64,000 nucleotides of DNA from the NCBI GenBank assembly GCA_903899945.1, contig CAIULA010000009.1, positions 1 to 64,000 of the forward strand, read 5' to 3'. Position numbers and translations under genes: made by a program. This DNA comes from an uncultured Alphaproteobacteria bacterium. GTDB taxonomy: Bacteria > Pseudomonadota > Alphaproteobacteria > Paracaedibacterales > CAIULA01. The notes beneath the pieces were generated by a model. It was not told where the DNA came from. It worked only from the letters and a program-made list of their open reading frames with translations, and ran no database searches. Below are positions 18,307 to 26,609 of the stretch, in pieces; position 1 is the first letter of the stretch, and each line of letters opens with the position of its first letter.

Positions 18307-18792
18307 TTGTTAAAATTTATACCAGATTCGAAGAATAAAGGCTATAAAGGTGCAAAAGCCCTCAGGAATTGCATTACTCCTATACTGGAACCTATTTGTA
18401 AAAGACAAGGGTTTGTTAATGCTAGCGTTATTCTTGATTGGTCAAAAATTGTAGGTAATGATTTTGCTAACCTATGTGGGGCCATAAAAGTTGTATTTCC
18501 ATTTGGCAAAACCACTGAAGGTTGTCTTCATGTTCAAACCACAAGCTCTATGGCTTCAGTATTAACCTATCAAGAGCCCTTGATTTTACAAAAGGTTAAC
18601 CAATATTATGGCTATCAAGCAATCACGAAGCTGCGTATTTTTCATAAATCAACTTTAGTTCAGAAAAAGAATCCTAAAAGAAGTGAAAATGATCGAATCC
18701 TTGAAGCGTTGCCCTTGGAAGACTTTAAAGAAATATCTTATGACCCTTTAAAAGAAGCTTTGGCTAATTTGGGGAAATATTTTAAAAAATGA
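18307..18792 (+). CDS. DUF721/DciA-like protein
   Basis: The conserved DUF721 core is visible: ILDWSKIVGNDFANLC, then GCLHVQTTSSMASVLTYQEP and INxYYGY-type sequence (VNQYYGYQAITKLRI). DUF721 proteins include DciA, the loader of replicative helicase DnaB in bacteria that lack DnaC. The open frame begins at 18184 inside mutY on the other strand; the domain needs only the part after about 18300, so I take TTG 18307 (161 residues), which leaves 55 bases between the divergent starts. No ribosome binding site confirms it. It is followed by an ABC-F gene 7 bases downstream. A helicase-loading role is inferred from the family. Confidence 0.75.
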   Translation: MLKFIPDSKNKGYKGAKALRNCITPILEPICKRQGFVNASVILDWSKIVGNDFANLCGAIKVVFPFGKTTEGCLHVQTTSSMASVLTYQEPLILQKVNQYYGYQAITKLRIFHKSTLVQKKNPKRSENDRILEALPLEDFKEISYDPLKEALANLGKYFKK

Positions 18793-18799
18793 GTAAATC

Positions 18800-20413
18800 A
18801 TGTTAATTGTTCAAGACGTCACTTATCGTATTGGTGGACGCATTTTATTAGACAATATCCGTTTTCAATTACCCGATGGGCAGCGTGCCGGTCTTGTTGG
18901 CAGGAATGGTTGCGGGAAATCAAGTCTATTCCGTCTTATTTTAGGTCAATCACAAGTTGATAGCGGGTCTATTGAGATTTCTAAAGGGCAAAAAATTATC
19001 ACCGTAGCGCAAGAAGTTCCTGGTGGCAGTCAGACACCGCTAGAGTTTTTACTTGCTTCGGACAAGGAACGCTTTGAGCTTTTAGAAAAAGCTGAAACTT
19101 GTGAGAACCCTCACGAACTTGCAGATGTCTACGATAGGTTAATCCAGATTGATGCCTATACCGCAGAGGCCAGGGCAAGTACTGTTTTAAAAGGGCTTGG
19201 GTTTTCAGACGAACAACAAAATACGGCTCTTTCTTCTTTCTCTGGTGGATATAGAATGAGGGTAGCTTTGGCTGCCGCTCTGTTTCAGAAACCGGATCTT
19301 TTAATGCTTGATGAGCCTACAAACCACCTTGATTTGGAAGCAACCCTTTGGCTAAAAGAGTTTTTAAAAAGTTACCCCAATAGCCTGTTGATTATCAGCC
19401 ATGACCGTGAATTGATGAATGAATGCGTTGATAATATCTTTCACCTGCAACAAGGAAAGGTAACCCGTTACACGGGAAACTATGATTTTTACATAAAGAC
19501 TTATTACGAACAAAAAGCTTTTGCTGAGGCTTACAACGCTAAGGTTGCGGCCCAAAAAGATCATATGATGAAATTCGTAACCCGTTTTGGTGCAAAGGCT
19601 TCAAAAGCCGTCCAAGCACAAAGTAAACTAAAAGCGATTGCCAAACTTGTTCCCATTAACCTTGCAATTGAAGACCCAACGATTAAGTTGGATTTTCCTG
19701 AAACTGAAAAGCTTTCTCCGCCCCTTATCCATTATGAAAAAATAAGTTTAGGGTATGATGACAAGGTGGTTTTAAAAAATCTAAGTGGAAACATTGCCCC
19801 TGAGGATCGCATTGCCTTATTGGGGGCAAATGGCAATGGAAAATCAACGTTTGCCAAATTTCTTGCCAAACGACTTAAATCACAAAGTGGCATTTCAACA
19901 TTTCATCCCAAACTACGGGTTGCTTATTTTCATCAACACCAACTGGAAGACCTTCATGGAGATGAAACAGCCTATCAACATATGCAACAAGCCATTCCTA
20001 ATGCAAATGAAACACAAATAAGAGCTCAGCTTGGGCGGTTTGGTTTTCAAAGAGATAAAGCTAATGTTATCGCAAAAAACTTATCGGGCGGCGAAAAGGC
20101 TCGTCTTGTTTTTGCTTTAATGACTGTTCATAAACCCCACATAATCATTTTGGACGAGCCGACGAACCATTTGGACATGGAAATGCGGGAATCTTTAATG
20201 ATGTCGATTAACAATTTTGAAGGTGCTGTTATTTTGATTGCGCACGATTGGCATCTTTTGAGTCACACTGCAGATCGTTTATGGCTGGTTGCGAACAATA
20301 CTATTAAGCCCTACGAAGGCTCCTTAGAAGATTACCGCGATGAGGTTTTAGGCAAAGCAGTAAAAAAAGAAAGTAAACCAATTAAGAAAGAGAATAAAAC
20401 AAAAAGAGGTTAG
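18800..20413 (+). CDS. ABC-F ATPase, YheS-like
   Basis: A soluble protein with two ABC ATPase domains and no membrane part, of the class that binds the ribosomal E site. Walker A motifs are GRNGCGKSS (about 35) and GANGNGKST (about 345); signatures are SFSGGYRMR and NLSGGEKAR; both Walker B motifs end in DEPTNHLD. The linker (about 240-290, FVTRFGAKASKAVQAQSKLKAI) is the P-site tRNA interaction motif, and the C-terminus is a basic tail of about 20 residues. It sits 7 bases after DUF721. The role is housekeeping translation; resistance is not implied. Confidence 0.9.
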   Translation: MLIVQDVTYRIGGRILLDNIRFQLPDGQRAGLVGRNGCGKSSLFRLILGQSQVDSGSIEISKGQKIITVAQEVPGGSQTPLEFLLASDKERFELLEKAETCENPHELADVYDRLIQIDAYTAEARASTVLKGLGFSDEQQNTALSSFSGGYRMRVALAAALFQKPDLLMLDEPTNHLDLEATLWLKEFLKSYPNSLLIISHDRELMNECVDNIFHLQQGKVTRYTGNYDFYIKTYYEQKAFAEAYNAKVAAQKDHMMKFVTRFGAKASKAVQAQSKLKAIAKLVPINLAIEDPTIKLDFPETEKLSPPLIHYEKISLGYDDKVVLKNLSGNIAPEDRIALLGANGNGKSTFAKFLAKRLKSQSGISTFHPKLRVAYFHQHQLEDLHGDETAYQHMQQAIPNANETQIRAQLGRFGFQRDKANVIAKNLSGGEKARLVFALMTVHKPHIIILDEPTNHLDMEMRESLMMSINNFEGAVILIAHDWHLLSHTADRLWLVANNTIKPYEGSLEDYRDEVLGKAVKKESKPIKKENKTKRG

Positions 20414-20512
20414 TTAGAGACCATCCAAAAGTTGTGCACCTGCATAGGCAGCAATGAATGGACCAGAAACAATCGCAAGAACACTAAAAATTTTGGAGAT
20501 AATTTGGGTCAT
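20414..20512 (-). CDS. Small hydrophobic protein, 32 residues
   Basis: A 32-codon frame starts at ATG 20512 with AAGAGG seven bases upstream, a better ribosome binding site than many neighbours have. The product begins MTQIISKIFSVLAIVSG and ends GAQLLDGL, a single hydrophobic segment ending in a short acidic tail, as in one-pass membrane microproteins. It lies 85 bases downstream of priA on the same strand; its stop codon abuts the stop of the convergent ABC-F gene. I recognise no family. It could be a genuine small membrane protein, a type I toxin-like peptide, or chance. Confidence 0.5.
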   Translation of the reverse strand: MTQIISKIFSVLAIVSGPFIAAYAGAQLLDGL

Positions 20513-20597
20513 AACTGAGCCTCTTTTGGGCTTTGTTAACCCTATAATTAGAAATATAGCAAAAATTTATTAAGAAATGGTTAATAGCAAATATTCG

Positions 20598-22550
20598 CTA
20601 CATAAAACTTTGTGGATCGATATCGATTGCGACACGAATCGTTTGAGGAAGGGTCGCTTTTTGAAGCCAATTTTGTAGAAATGGCTGCAAACGTATAGGA
20701 CGATCGGCTTTGACCAAAAACCGCCAACGATATCGCCCACGAAGACGTGCAAGTGGCGCCGGTACAGGCCCAAGCACTGTAATTTGAGAATGCGGAGGAA
20801 TAAAACGTGCTAGTTTATGAGCGGCTGTTTCGACTTGATCTGCGTTTAAACCAGACAAAATCACAGCAGCTAATCTTCCAAAAGGTGGCATTTCATGAAG
20901 CTGCCTTTCCTCGGTTTCACAAACATAAAATCGCTCTCTATCATGATCCTTTAGGGCCTGCATAATAGGATGATCAGGATGATAGGTTTGAAGCATGACC
21001 TCCCCTCCTCTTTCCTCGCGTCCTGCACGCCCCGACACTTGATGAAGCAACTGATAAGTACGTTCGCCAGACCTTAAATCTCCCCCATTCAGTCCTAAAT
21101 CAGCGTCGAGAGCGCCTACCAAAGTCAACATTGGGAAATGGTGGCCTTTAGCCAGCATTTGCGTGCCAATGATGATGTCTATTTGGCCGCTTTCGATTTT
21201 CTCAATCATCTGAGAGGCTTGCTTTGATGTTGAAATAAGATCACTTGTAACCATTAAAACCCGGGCTTTTGGAAACTTTTTCAAAATCTCTTCATAGATA
21301 CGTTCAACCCCAGGCCCGCAGGGAACCAAAGTATCAACAGCTTCGCATTGCTCACAAGAGTTTGGTAAGGGCTTTGAAAAACCGCAATGATGGCAGCACA
21401 ACTGATTCATATTTTTATGTTGAACTAACCAAGCCGCACATCCTGGGCACATAAAACGATGACCACATGCACGGCACAAAGTTAAAGGTGCGTAACCCCG
21501 TCTATTTAAGAAAAGAAGAGTTTGCTCATTTTTAAATAAACGTTCTTCAATTGCCTTTAACAAAGGCTCTGCAAGCCAAATTCCTTTTGATTGCAGACGC
21601 ATATCAACAATCGAAACATTCGGCAATTCGGCACCTGCAAAACGGTCTGCAAGATGAAGGAATTGATAACGTCCTTTTTGTACGTTCACAACTGTTTCTA
21701 AGGAAGGCGTAGCTGATGCCAGAACAATCGGAATATTAGAAAGCTGAGCCCTTACGACAGCCATATCCCTAGCATTATAAAGAACCTGGTCTTCTTGCTT
21801 ATAAGAAGAATCATGTTCTTCATCAACCACAATAAAACCAAGTTTTGCAAAAGGTAAGAATAATGCAGAACGGGCCCCCACCACAGCAACTGGCTCACCT
21901 TTTATAAGGCGCTGCCAGGTTTCGCGTTTCTGAGCCATCGGAATATCGGAATGCCAAAGAAGTGGTTTTATCCCAAACCTTCGTTCAAATCGTTCTAACC
22001 ATTGCGAAGTCAAGGATATTTCTGGCAACAGAACAAGGGCCTGCCCGCCTTTTTTCAAGACATCTTCTAGTGCGCTTAAGTAAACCTCTGTCTTTCCAGA
22101 ACCTGTAATTCCATCAAGAAGAAAAGGCTGAAATTCTCCAAGGGATCCTTTTAGTTTACGAGCGGCCTCTTCTTGAGAATGGGAAAGCTGAATATTGTGA
22201 GGAAACTCATAAATTTCTGTATGCGGAACATAAAGTTTTTTAAATAACTTTTTAAATTCGAGAAAAGGTAAAGCCAGTACCATCCTTAAAATAAGCCCTT
22301 TTTGGGTCATTGTATAATCAGAAACCCAATTCACGAACTTCATCATAGCCTCTGGCAAAATAAAACCCGTTGTTGCCTCAATCGTTTTAGCGGTCCCTTT
22401 AAAATCCGCCGACTTATCAGACCAAATCACACCCAAAGTTGATTTGCTTCGAAAAGGCACAATGACAATTTCACCAACCGCAACTGACTTTTCAGCTTCA
22501 TAAGTGAAAGAAACATTCACGCCTGTGGGAACTAAAACTTGGACTTGCAT
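20598..22550 (-). CDS. priA: Primosomal protein N' (replication restart helicase)
   Basis: It reloads the replisome at stalled forks. The 650-residue protein has an N-terminal DNA-binding domain, helicase Walker A GITGSGKTE (about 147-155), Walker B DEEH in VVDEEHDSSYKQED, the zinc-binding cysteine block (CRACGHRFMCPGC, CCHHCG, CEQC, about 360-410) and helicase motifs ending in QVSGRAGREERGG. The N-terminus is shorter than in E. coli PriA (732 residues). Start ATG 22550, divergent from the transaldolase gene with 59 bases between. Confidence 0.95.
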   Translation of the reverse strand: MQVQVLVPTGVNVSFTYEAEKSVAVGEIVIVPFRSKSTLGVIWSDKSADFKGTAKTIEATTGFILPEAMMKFVNWVSDYTMTQKGLILRMVLALPFLEFKKLFKKLYVPHTEIYEFPHNIQLSHSQEEAARKLKGSLGEFQPFLLDGITGSGKTEVYLSALEDVLKKGGQALVLLPEISLTSQWLERFERRFGIKPLLWHSDIPMAQKRETWQRLIKGEPVAVVGARSALFLPFAKLGFIVVDEEHDSSYKQEDQVLYNARDMAVVRAQLSNIPIVLASATPSLETVVNVQKGRYQFLHLADRFAGAELPNVSIVDMRLQSKGIWLAEPLLKAIEERLFKNEQTLLFLNRRGYAPLTLCRACGHRFMCPGCAAWLVQHKNMNQLCCHHCGFSKPLPNSCEQCEAVDTLVPCGPGVERIYEEILKKFPKARVLMVTSDLISTSKQASQMIEKIESGQIDIIIGTQMLAKGHHFPMLTLVGALDADLGLNGGDLRSGERTYQLLHQVSGRAGREERGGEVMLQTYHPDHPIMQALKDHDRERFYVCETEERQLHEMPPFGRLAAVILSGLNADQVETAAHKLARFIPPHSQITVLGPVPAPLARLRGRYRWRFLVKADRPIRLQPFLQNWLQKATLPQTIRVAIDIDPQSFM

Positions 22551-22609
22551 TTTGGGCTGCGATAGAGTGATATTTATCTATCACAATACCCTATTAAACA
22601 GAAGAAACG

Positions 22610-23266
22610 ATGAAATTTTTCCTAGATACCGCAAATGTTGAAGAAGTAAAACCCTTACTTGAAATGGGGATTGTGGATGGGGTCACGACTAATCCTTCTC
22701 TGATTGCTGCCAGTGGGCGCAAATTCACTGACGTTATCGCAGAAATGTGCGAGCTTGTCTCTGGCCCTGTAAGCGCAGAGGTTGCCGCAACAGATTATGA
22801 CACTATGCTCCAAGAAGGACGCTTTTTGGCTGATATATCGTCAAACGTTGCGGTCAAAGTTCCCCTTACCCTAGATGGTTTAAAAGTATGCAGAGCTTTA
22901 GCTGATGAAGGAACGATGGTTAACGTGACTCTTTGCTTCTCAAGCGGCCAAGCTTTACTTGCCGCCAAAGCTGGCGCAACATTTATTTCACCGTTTGTTG
23001 GTCGCCTTGATGATATTGGTCATGTTGGCATGCAGTTGATTGAAGAAATTTGCATGATCTATGACAATTATCCAGAACTTGAAACAGAGGTTTTAGCGGC
23101 TTCTATCCGAAGTCCATTACATATTGTTGAAGCAGCCCAAGCTGGAGCCCATGTTGCAACAATTCCCCCTAAACTTATCCACCAACTCTTAAAACACCCC
23201 TTAACCGACAGCGGCCTTGCAACTTTTGTCAAAGACTGGGAAAAGACGGGACAGAGGATTATATGA
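22610..23266 (+). CDS. Transaldolase / fructose-6-phosphate aldolase family (TalC type)
   Basis: The 218-residue protein is the short transaldolase class: [31 protein letters not shown] split at FLDTAN and TTNPSL, the Schiff-base lysine in NVAVKVPLT, and [13 protein letters not shown]. It transfers dihydroxyacetone units in the non-oxidative pentose phosphate pathway, or acts as fructose-6-phosphate aldolase; the two activities cannot be separated by eye. In alphaproteobacteria a tal gene next to priA is common. It overlaps the convergent HPr gene by 8 bases. Confidence 0.92.
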   Translation: MKFFLDTANVEEVKPLLEMGIVDGVTTNPSLIAASGRKFTDVIAEMCELVSGPVSAEVAATDYDTMLQEGRFLADISSNVAVKVPLTLDGLKVCRALADEGTMVNVTLCFSSGQALLAAKAGATFISPFVGRLDDIGHVGMQLIEEICMIYDNYPELETEVLAASIRSPLHIVEAAQAGAHVATIPPKLIHQLLKHPLTDSGLATFVKDWEKTGQRII

Positions 23267-23504
23267 TTTGAAGAGTGTTAAGCTGTGTGAATTCTGCCAA
23301 AACCTCATCAGCATCTCTGCCTTCGGCTTTTAGGGTGATAGTTGCGCCATGGGGTATGCACAAAGAAAGCAAATCTAAGAGGGAATCTATAAGAAACTCT
23401 TGTTCTTGATAACTTATCCAAACAGTTGCTTCAAATTTCCGAACGCACTCGATCAGCTTCACGGAAGGCCTAGCATGAAGTCCCAAAGGGTTAGAAATAG
23501 TCAA
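23259..23504 (-). CDS. ptsH: Phosphocarrier protein HPr
   Basis: It carries phosphate from Enzyme I to EIIA. The active histidine is in GLHARPS and the regulatory serine aligns in DSLLDLLSL, matching Ser46 of other HPr proteins. The only conventional start in frame is TTG 23504, which gives 81 residues but begins several residues later than in other HPr proteins. Upstream codons back to a TGA include only ATA and ATT as possible rare starts, so the N-terminus is uncertain. It lies 38 bases after the EIIA gene. Enzyme I and HPr kinase are not in the window; no sugar permease is adjacent, so a regulatory PTS is likely. Confidence 0.88.
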   Translation of the reverse strand: MTISNPLGLHARPSVKLIECVRKFEATVWISYQEQEFLIDSLLDLLSLCIPHGATITLKAEGRDADEVLAEFTQLNTLQII

Positions 23505-23542
23505 ATCAATCTGTTTTATAAAAAAACAACCGTTTCAGAAAA

Positions 23543-23968
23543 TTATGAAGCCTTAGCTTCTAAAGGGTTTTGATTAACCAATAAACTAGAGGCTATATGA
23601 ATATGTTTGCGTGCTGCCTCTTGCGCCTGTTCGACGGCTTCTTGAAGGGTTAATTTAGACCTCAAAGCTATTAACTTTAATAACATTGGCAAATTCACCC
23701 CGCCAATAACTTCTATATTTTCCAAACCCAAAATAGAAAGCGCTAAATTTGACGGTGTCCCACCAAATAAATCTGTTAAAAGAATGACTCCCTTATTTTG
23801 ATCGACAGTCTTAATCGCTTTTAAAATATTGGTGCGCTGTTGATCCATATCATCGTCTGGCTTTATACAGATCGTTTCTATATTTTGCTGAGGACCGGCT
23901 ATTAATTCCAAAGACAGAACAAACGATTTTGCAAGTTCCCCATGAGTAATAATAACAAGACCGATCAT
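23543..23968 (-). CDS. PTS EIIA component, mannose-family type (regulatory)
   Basis: The 141-residue single-domain protein starts MIGLVIITHGELAKSF, with the phosphorylated histidine in ITHG, and has LLTDLFGGTPSNLA, the ManX-type EIIA signature. In alphaproteobacteria an EIIA-Man plus HPr pair without permeases is the distal end of a regulatory phosphorelay, often linked to HPr kinase and a two-component system. Neither lies here. It is transcribed with ptsH and follows lolD by 73 bases. Confidence 0.9.
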   Translation of the reverse strand: MIGLVIITHGELAKSFVLSLELIAGPQQNIETICIKPDDDMDQQRTNILKAIKTVDQNKGVILLTDLFGGTPSNLALSILGLENIEVIGGVNLPMLLKLIALRSKLTLQEAVEQAQEAARKHIHIASSLLVNQNPLEAKAS

Positions 23969-24041
23969 TCAGCTTTCCTTTAAAGATCTCTCTGAGCCCC
24001 TAACATACAACTAAATTATTTCCCACGCAATTGTATTTAAA

Positions 24042-24728
24042 TTAAATTTGAGATAAATACCCACTATGTAGCTTGACAACCTTATCCATTTTTTTAGCTA
24101 ACTCAAGATTATGAGTTGCAATCAATGCTGATAGCTTTGTTTGCCTGACCAGACTCATCATCTCCTCAAATACTTTTTGAGCCGTTTCATCATCCAAATT
24201 CCCCGTAGGCTCGTCAGCAAGCAAAATTCTTGGCTTATTCACAAGCGCTCTTGCGATAGCAACGCGCTGCTGCTCTCCGCCTGATAATTTCTTTGGCCGA
24301 TGAGAAAGGCGATGGGAAAGTCCCATACGGTTCAAGATCTCCTCTGCCTTTTGATAAGCTAATGCCCTTTTGACTCCTGCAATTAGTTGCGGAAGCATCA
24401 CATTTTCTAAGGCCGAAAACTCAGGAAGAAGATGGTGAAATTGATAAACAAATCCGGTATATTTTTGCCTAAGAAGAGTACGCGCCTGATCATCAAGGGA
24501 CTCACAAGCCTGCCCCGCCATACTGATTTTTCCAGAGGTCGGAGATTCAAGCAATCCTGCGATCTGTAAAAGTGTTGTTTTACCGGCGCCGCTAGAACCT
24601 ACCAGTGCGACAATCTCTCCAGGTTCAATTTTCAAGCTAACCCCTTTTAAGACATGAACATCTTCTTCAGCCTGCTGAAATGTACGGGTTATATTTTCAA
24701 GCTGTAATGTTGGCAAAACGGAACTCAT
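24042..24728 (-). CDS. lolD: Lipoprotein-releasing ABC transporter ATPase
   Basis: It powers LolCDE extraction of lipoproteins from the inner membrane. The 228-residue ATPase has Walker A GSSGAGKTT, the LolD-typical YQFHHLLPEFSALENV, signature LSGGEQQR, Walker B ILLADEPTGNLD and switch histidine in IATHNLELA. The partner lolC/E gene, usually adjacent upstream, is not here, so assignment to LolD rather than MacB- or FtsE-like ATPases rests on sequence character. It is divergent from the second ABC-F gene. Confidence 0.87.
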   Translation of the reverse strand: MSSVLPTLQLENITRTFQQAEEDVHVLKGVSLKIEPGEIVALVGSSGAGKTTLLQIAGLLESPTSGKISMAGQACESLDDQARTLLRQKYTGFVYQFHHLLPEFSALENVMLPQLIAGVKRALAYQKAEEILNRMGLSHRLSHRPKKLSGGEQQRVAIARALVNKPRILLADEPTGNLDDETAQKVFEEMMSLVRQTKLSALIATHNLELAKKMDKVVKLHSGYLSQI

Positions 24729-24804
24729 CAGATAAGAGCTTATTAAAAAAACTATGGAAGTACTGTAGCACGAGGGTTTTATTTAATCTAGATATCCAGA
24801 CCTC

Positions 24805-24835
24805 TTGATTTGAATCACAATTTCACCTATATAAT
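24805..24835 (+). promoter_or_regulatory. Promoter of the leader-ABC-F unit
   Basis: TTGATT (24805-24810) and a perfect TATAAT (24830-24835) are separated by 19 bases, longer than the usual 17. Transcription would start near 24842, giving a leader of about 140 bases before the ABC-F gene. Confidence 0.5.
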
Positions 24836-24867
24836 GAAATGAACAATTAATTAAGGATTTAATCCAC

Positions 24868-24888
24868 ATGGATAAAATTTCTCGTTAG
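24868..24888 (+). CDS. Leader peptide MDKISR upstream of ABC-F
   Basis: ATG 24868 opens a six-codon frame ending in TAG at 24886-24888. AAGGA (24853-24857) lies 10 bases upstream, a better ribosome binding site than that of the ABC-F gene itself. The codons cover the first strand of an inverted repeat whose second strand covers the ABC-F ribosome binding site. This is the arrangement of drug-sensing leader peptides. The peptide itself matches none I know. Confidence 0.55.
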   Translation: MDKISR

Positions 24889-24982
24889 CCCTATATGAAC
24901 TAAGGGCAAAATCTTCCGCCTCCGCAGGTATAAGATTTTAGGTTTTTCAAAAACCGCCTTTCCCTTAAACGAGAAATCTTAT
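24877..24982 (+). promoter_or_regulatory. Attenuator-like RNA with alternative pairings
   Basis: Four segments can pair in competing ways. Segment 1 ATTTCTCGTT (24877-24886, in the leader ORF) is perfectly complementary to segment 4 AACGAGAAAT (24968-24977, at the ABC-F ribosome binding site). Segment 2 AAAATCTT (24908-24915) pairs with segment 3 AAGATTTT (24932-24939). Segment 3 (ATAAGATTT, 24930-24938) can instead pair with AAATCTTAT over the start codon (24974-24982). AAGGG (24902-24906) can pair with CCCTT (24962-24966) or in a local hairpin GCCCT/AGGGC (24888-24907). There is no T-run, so control of translation is more likely than termination. Confidence 0.6.
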
Positions 24983-26609
24983 GTCACCAATCCTTCTTTT
25001 AGAACTCATTAATCTTGGGTATTCCACACCTCTAAAAACTTGCTTTAAAGAATTCAACACCCGCGTTCACAAAAGCGAACGAATTGGCATCATTGGACCT
25101 AATGGCAGCGGTAAATCAACTTTGCTTAAGCTCTTGCTAAATAAACTTGAGCCAAGTGATGGAACTGTCCTAAAAGTTCCGAACCTTTCCATTGGGTATT
25201 TGCCCCAAAACAAAGTCATTGAGGAGAATAAAAGTGTTTTTGAGGCTGCCAGTGAACACATTCAAGATGTTTTAGATGACCTGAAAAAACTTGAAGAAAT
25301 CACATCTTCTTTTATGCAAGAAAATGAAGTTATTTATGAACAACTGCTTGATCGTCTTATCACACAAGATGGTTTTTCAGCCCCCTCCCTTATCGATTCC
25401 CTTTTGGATCAATTTAATTTACTGGGCTTTAAAGACAAGACTGTATCTCATTTAAGTGGCGGACAACGGATGCAATTAAATCTTGTGCGTCTTTTATCCA
25501 AAAAACCAGAGATCCTTCTGCTCGATGAACCAACCAATCACCTTGATCAAATAAATAGAAAAATATTGATAGATTTTCTGCTGAATTGGAAAGGGGCTGC
25601 TCTTATTGTTTCTCATGACGTGGATCTTTTAAATCAATTTTCTGAAACAATCTGGTCGCTTGAAGAAAACAAAATCACAACTTTTAAAGGAAATTATGAA
25701 TCCTATCAAATCTATAAAAGACAAGAAAATCAAAAAATTCTGCACAAACTTGAGGATTTAAAAAAGCAAAAAAAGAAAATAACAAACAATATCCAAGACG
25801 AAAGTCATAGAGCAGCTCAAAGCCGAAAAGCAAATGAAGGAGAAAATGATCGAAAATTAAAAGGCGCCATGAAACTAAAGGGAAGCGCAACCATTGGCAA
25901 AAATACAAAGAATCTTAATCAACAAAAAGATACAATTCTAAATGAACTGTCCAACATAAGACTGCCAGGGGTTCTCAAGCCAAAATTTTCTATGATTAGC
26001 CAATCCAAGCATTCTTTATCTCTTTCCATTACCGAAGGTAAAGTTGGTTACGGAAAAGAATGGATTTTAAAAGATTTAAATATTCAAATTTATCAAGGAG
26101 AGCGCACCGCGATTAGAGGACCCAACGGCAGTGGCAAATCAACCCTTTTTAAAGCAATTTTACAAGAGTCTGATGTGTCTGTGGAAGGAAACTGGCATTT
26201 ACCTAAAAGACATCTCTTAGGTTATTTGGACCAACACTATTCGACGCTGTGCCCACAAGAAACCGTCATGCAGAGCATCAAAAAGATAAAACCGATGTGG
26301 CCTGATACTGATGTACGAAAGCACCTTAATGATTTCTTGTTTCGAAAAAATGAAGAGATCTCTGCCTATACCTCTAATTTATCAGGAGGCGAACAGGCCC
26401 GTTTGTGCCTTGCCCAAATTGCTGCTCTCTCCCCTTCGCTTTTATTGCTTGATGAGCTGACAAACAATCTTGATATTGAAGCGAAAGAACACCTCATCCA
26501 AGTTTTAAATGCCTATAAAGGAACTCTTCTTGTTATTTCTCACGATGAACTTTTTTTAAAACGGATAAGAGTTTTGCGCTATCTTGAAATTGGCTCAGGA
26601 ACGCTCTAA
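24981..26609 (+). CDS. ABC-F ATPase with inducible-type leader
   Basis: The 542-residue protein has two ABC domains and no membrane part: Walker A GPNGSGKST in both halves (about 38 and 380), signatures HLSGGQRMQ and NLSGGEQAR, Walker B LLDEPTNHLD and, in the second half, LLDELTNNLD, where proline is replaced by leucine. The interdomain linker (about 230-325) is long, Lys-rich and coiled. Similar ABC-F proteins either regulate translation or protect ribosomes from antibiotics. The leader peptide and attenuator upstream favour an antibiotic-inducible ribosome protection role, but this is inference. Its weak ribosome binding site (CGAG) is buried in the predicted stem. The convergent EamA gene overlaps its end by 15 bases. 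Confidence 0.85.
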   Translation: MSPILLLELINLGYSTPLKTCFKEFNTRVHKSERIGIIGPNGSGKSTLLKLLLNKLEPSDGTVLKVPNLSIGYLPQNKVIEENKSVFEAASEHIQDVLDDLKKLEEITSSFMQENEVIYEQLLDRLITQDGFSAPSLIDSLLDQFNLLGFKDKTVSHLSGGQRMQLNLVRLLSKKPEILLLDEPTNHLDQINRKILIDFLLNWKGAALIVSHDVDLLNQFSETIWSLEENKITTFKGNYESYQIYKRQENQKILHKLEDLKKQKKKITNNIQDESHRAAQSRKANEGENDRKLKGAMKLKGSATIGKNTKNLNQQKDTILNELSNIRLPGVLKPKFSMISQSKHSLSLSITEGKVGYGKEWILKDLNIQIYQGERTAIRGPNGSGKSTLFKAILQESDVSVEGNWHLPKRHLLGYLDQHYSTLCPQETVMQSIKKIKPMWPDTDVRKHLNDFLFRKNEEISAYTSNLSGGEQARLCLAQIAALSPSLLLLDELTNNLDIEAKEHLIQVLNAYKGTLLVISHDELFLKRIRVLRYLEIGSGTL

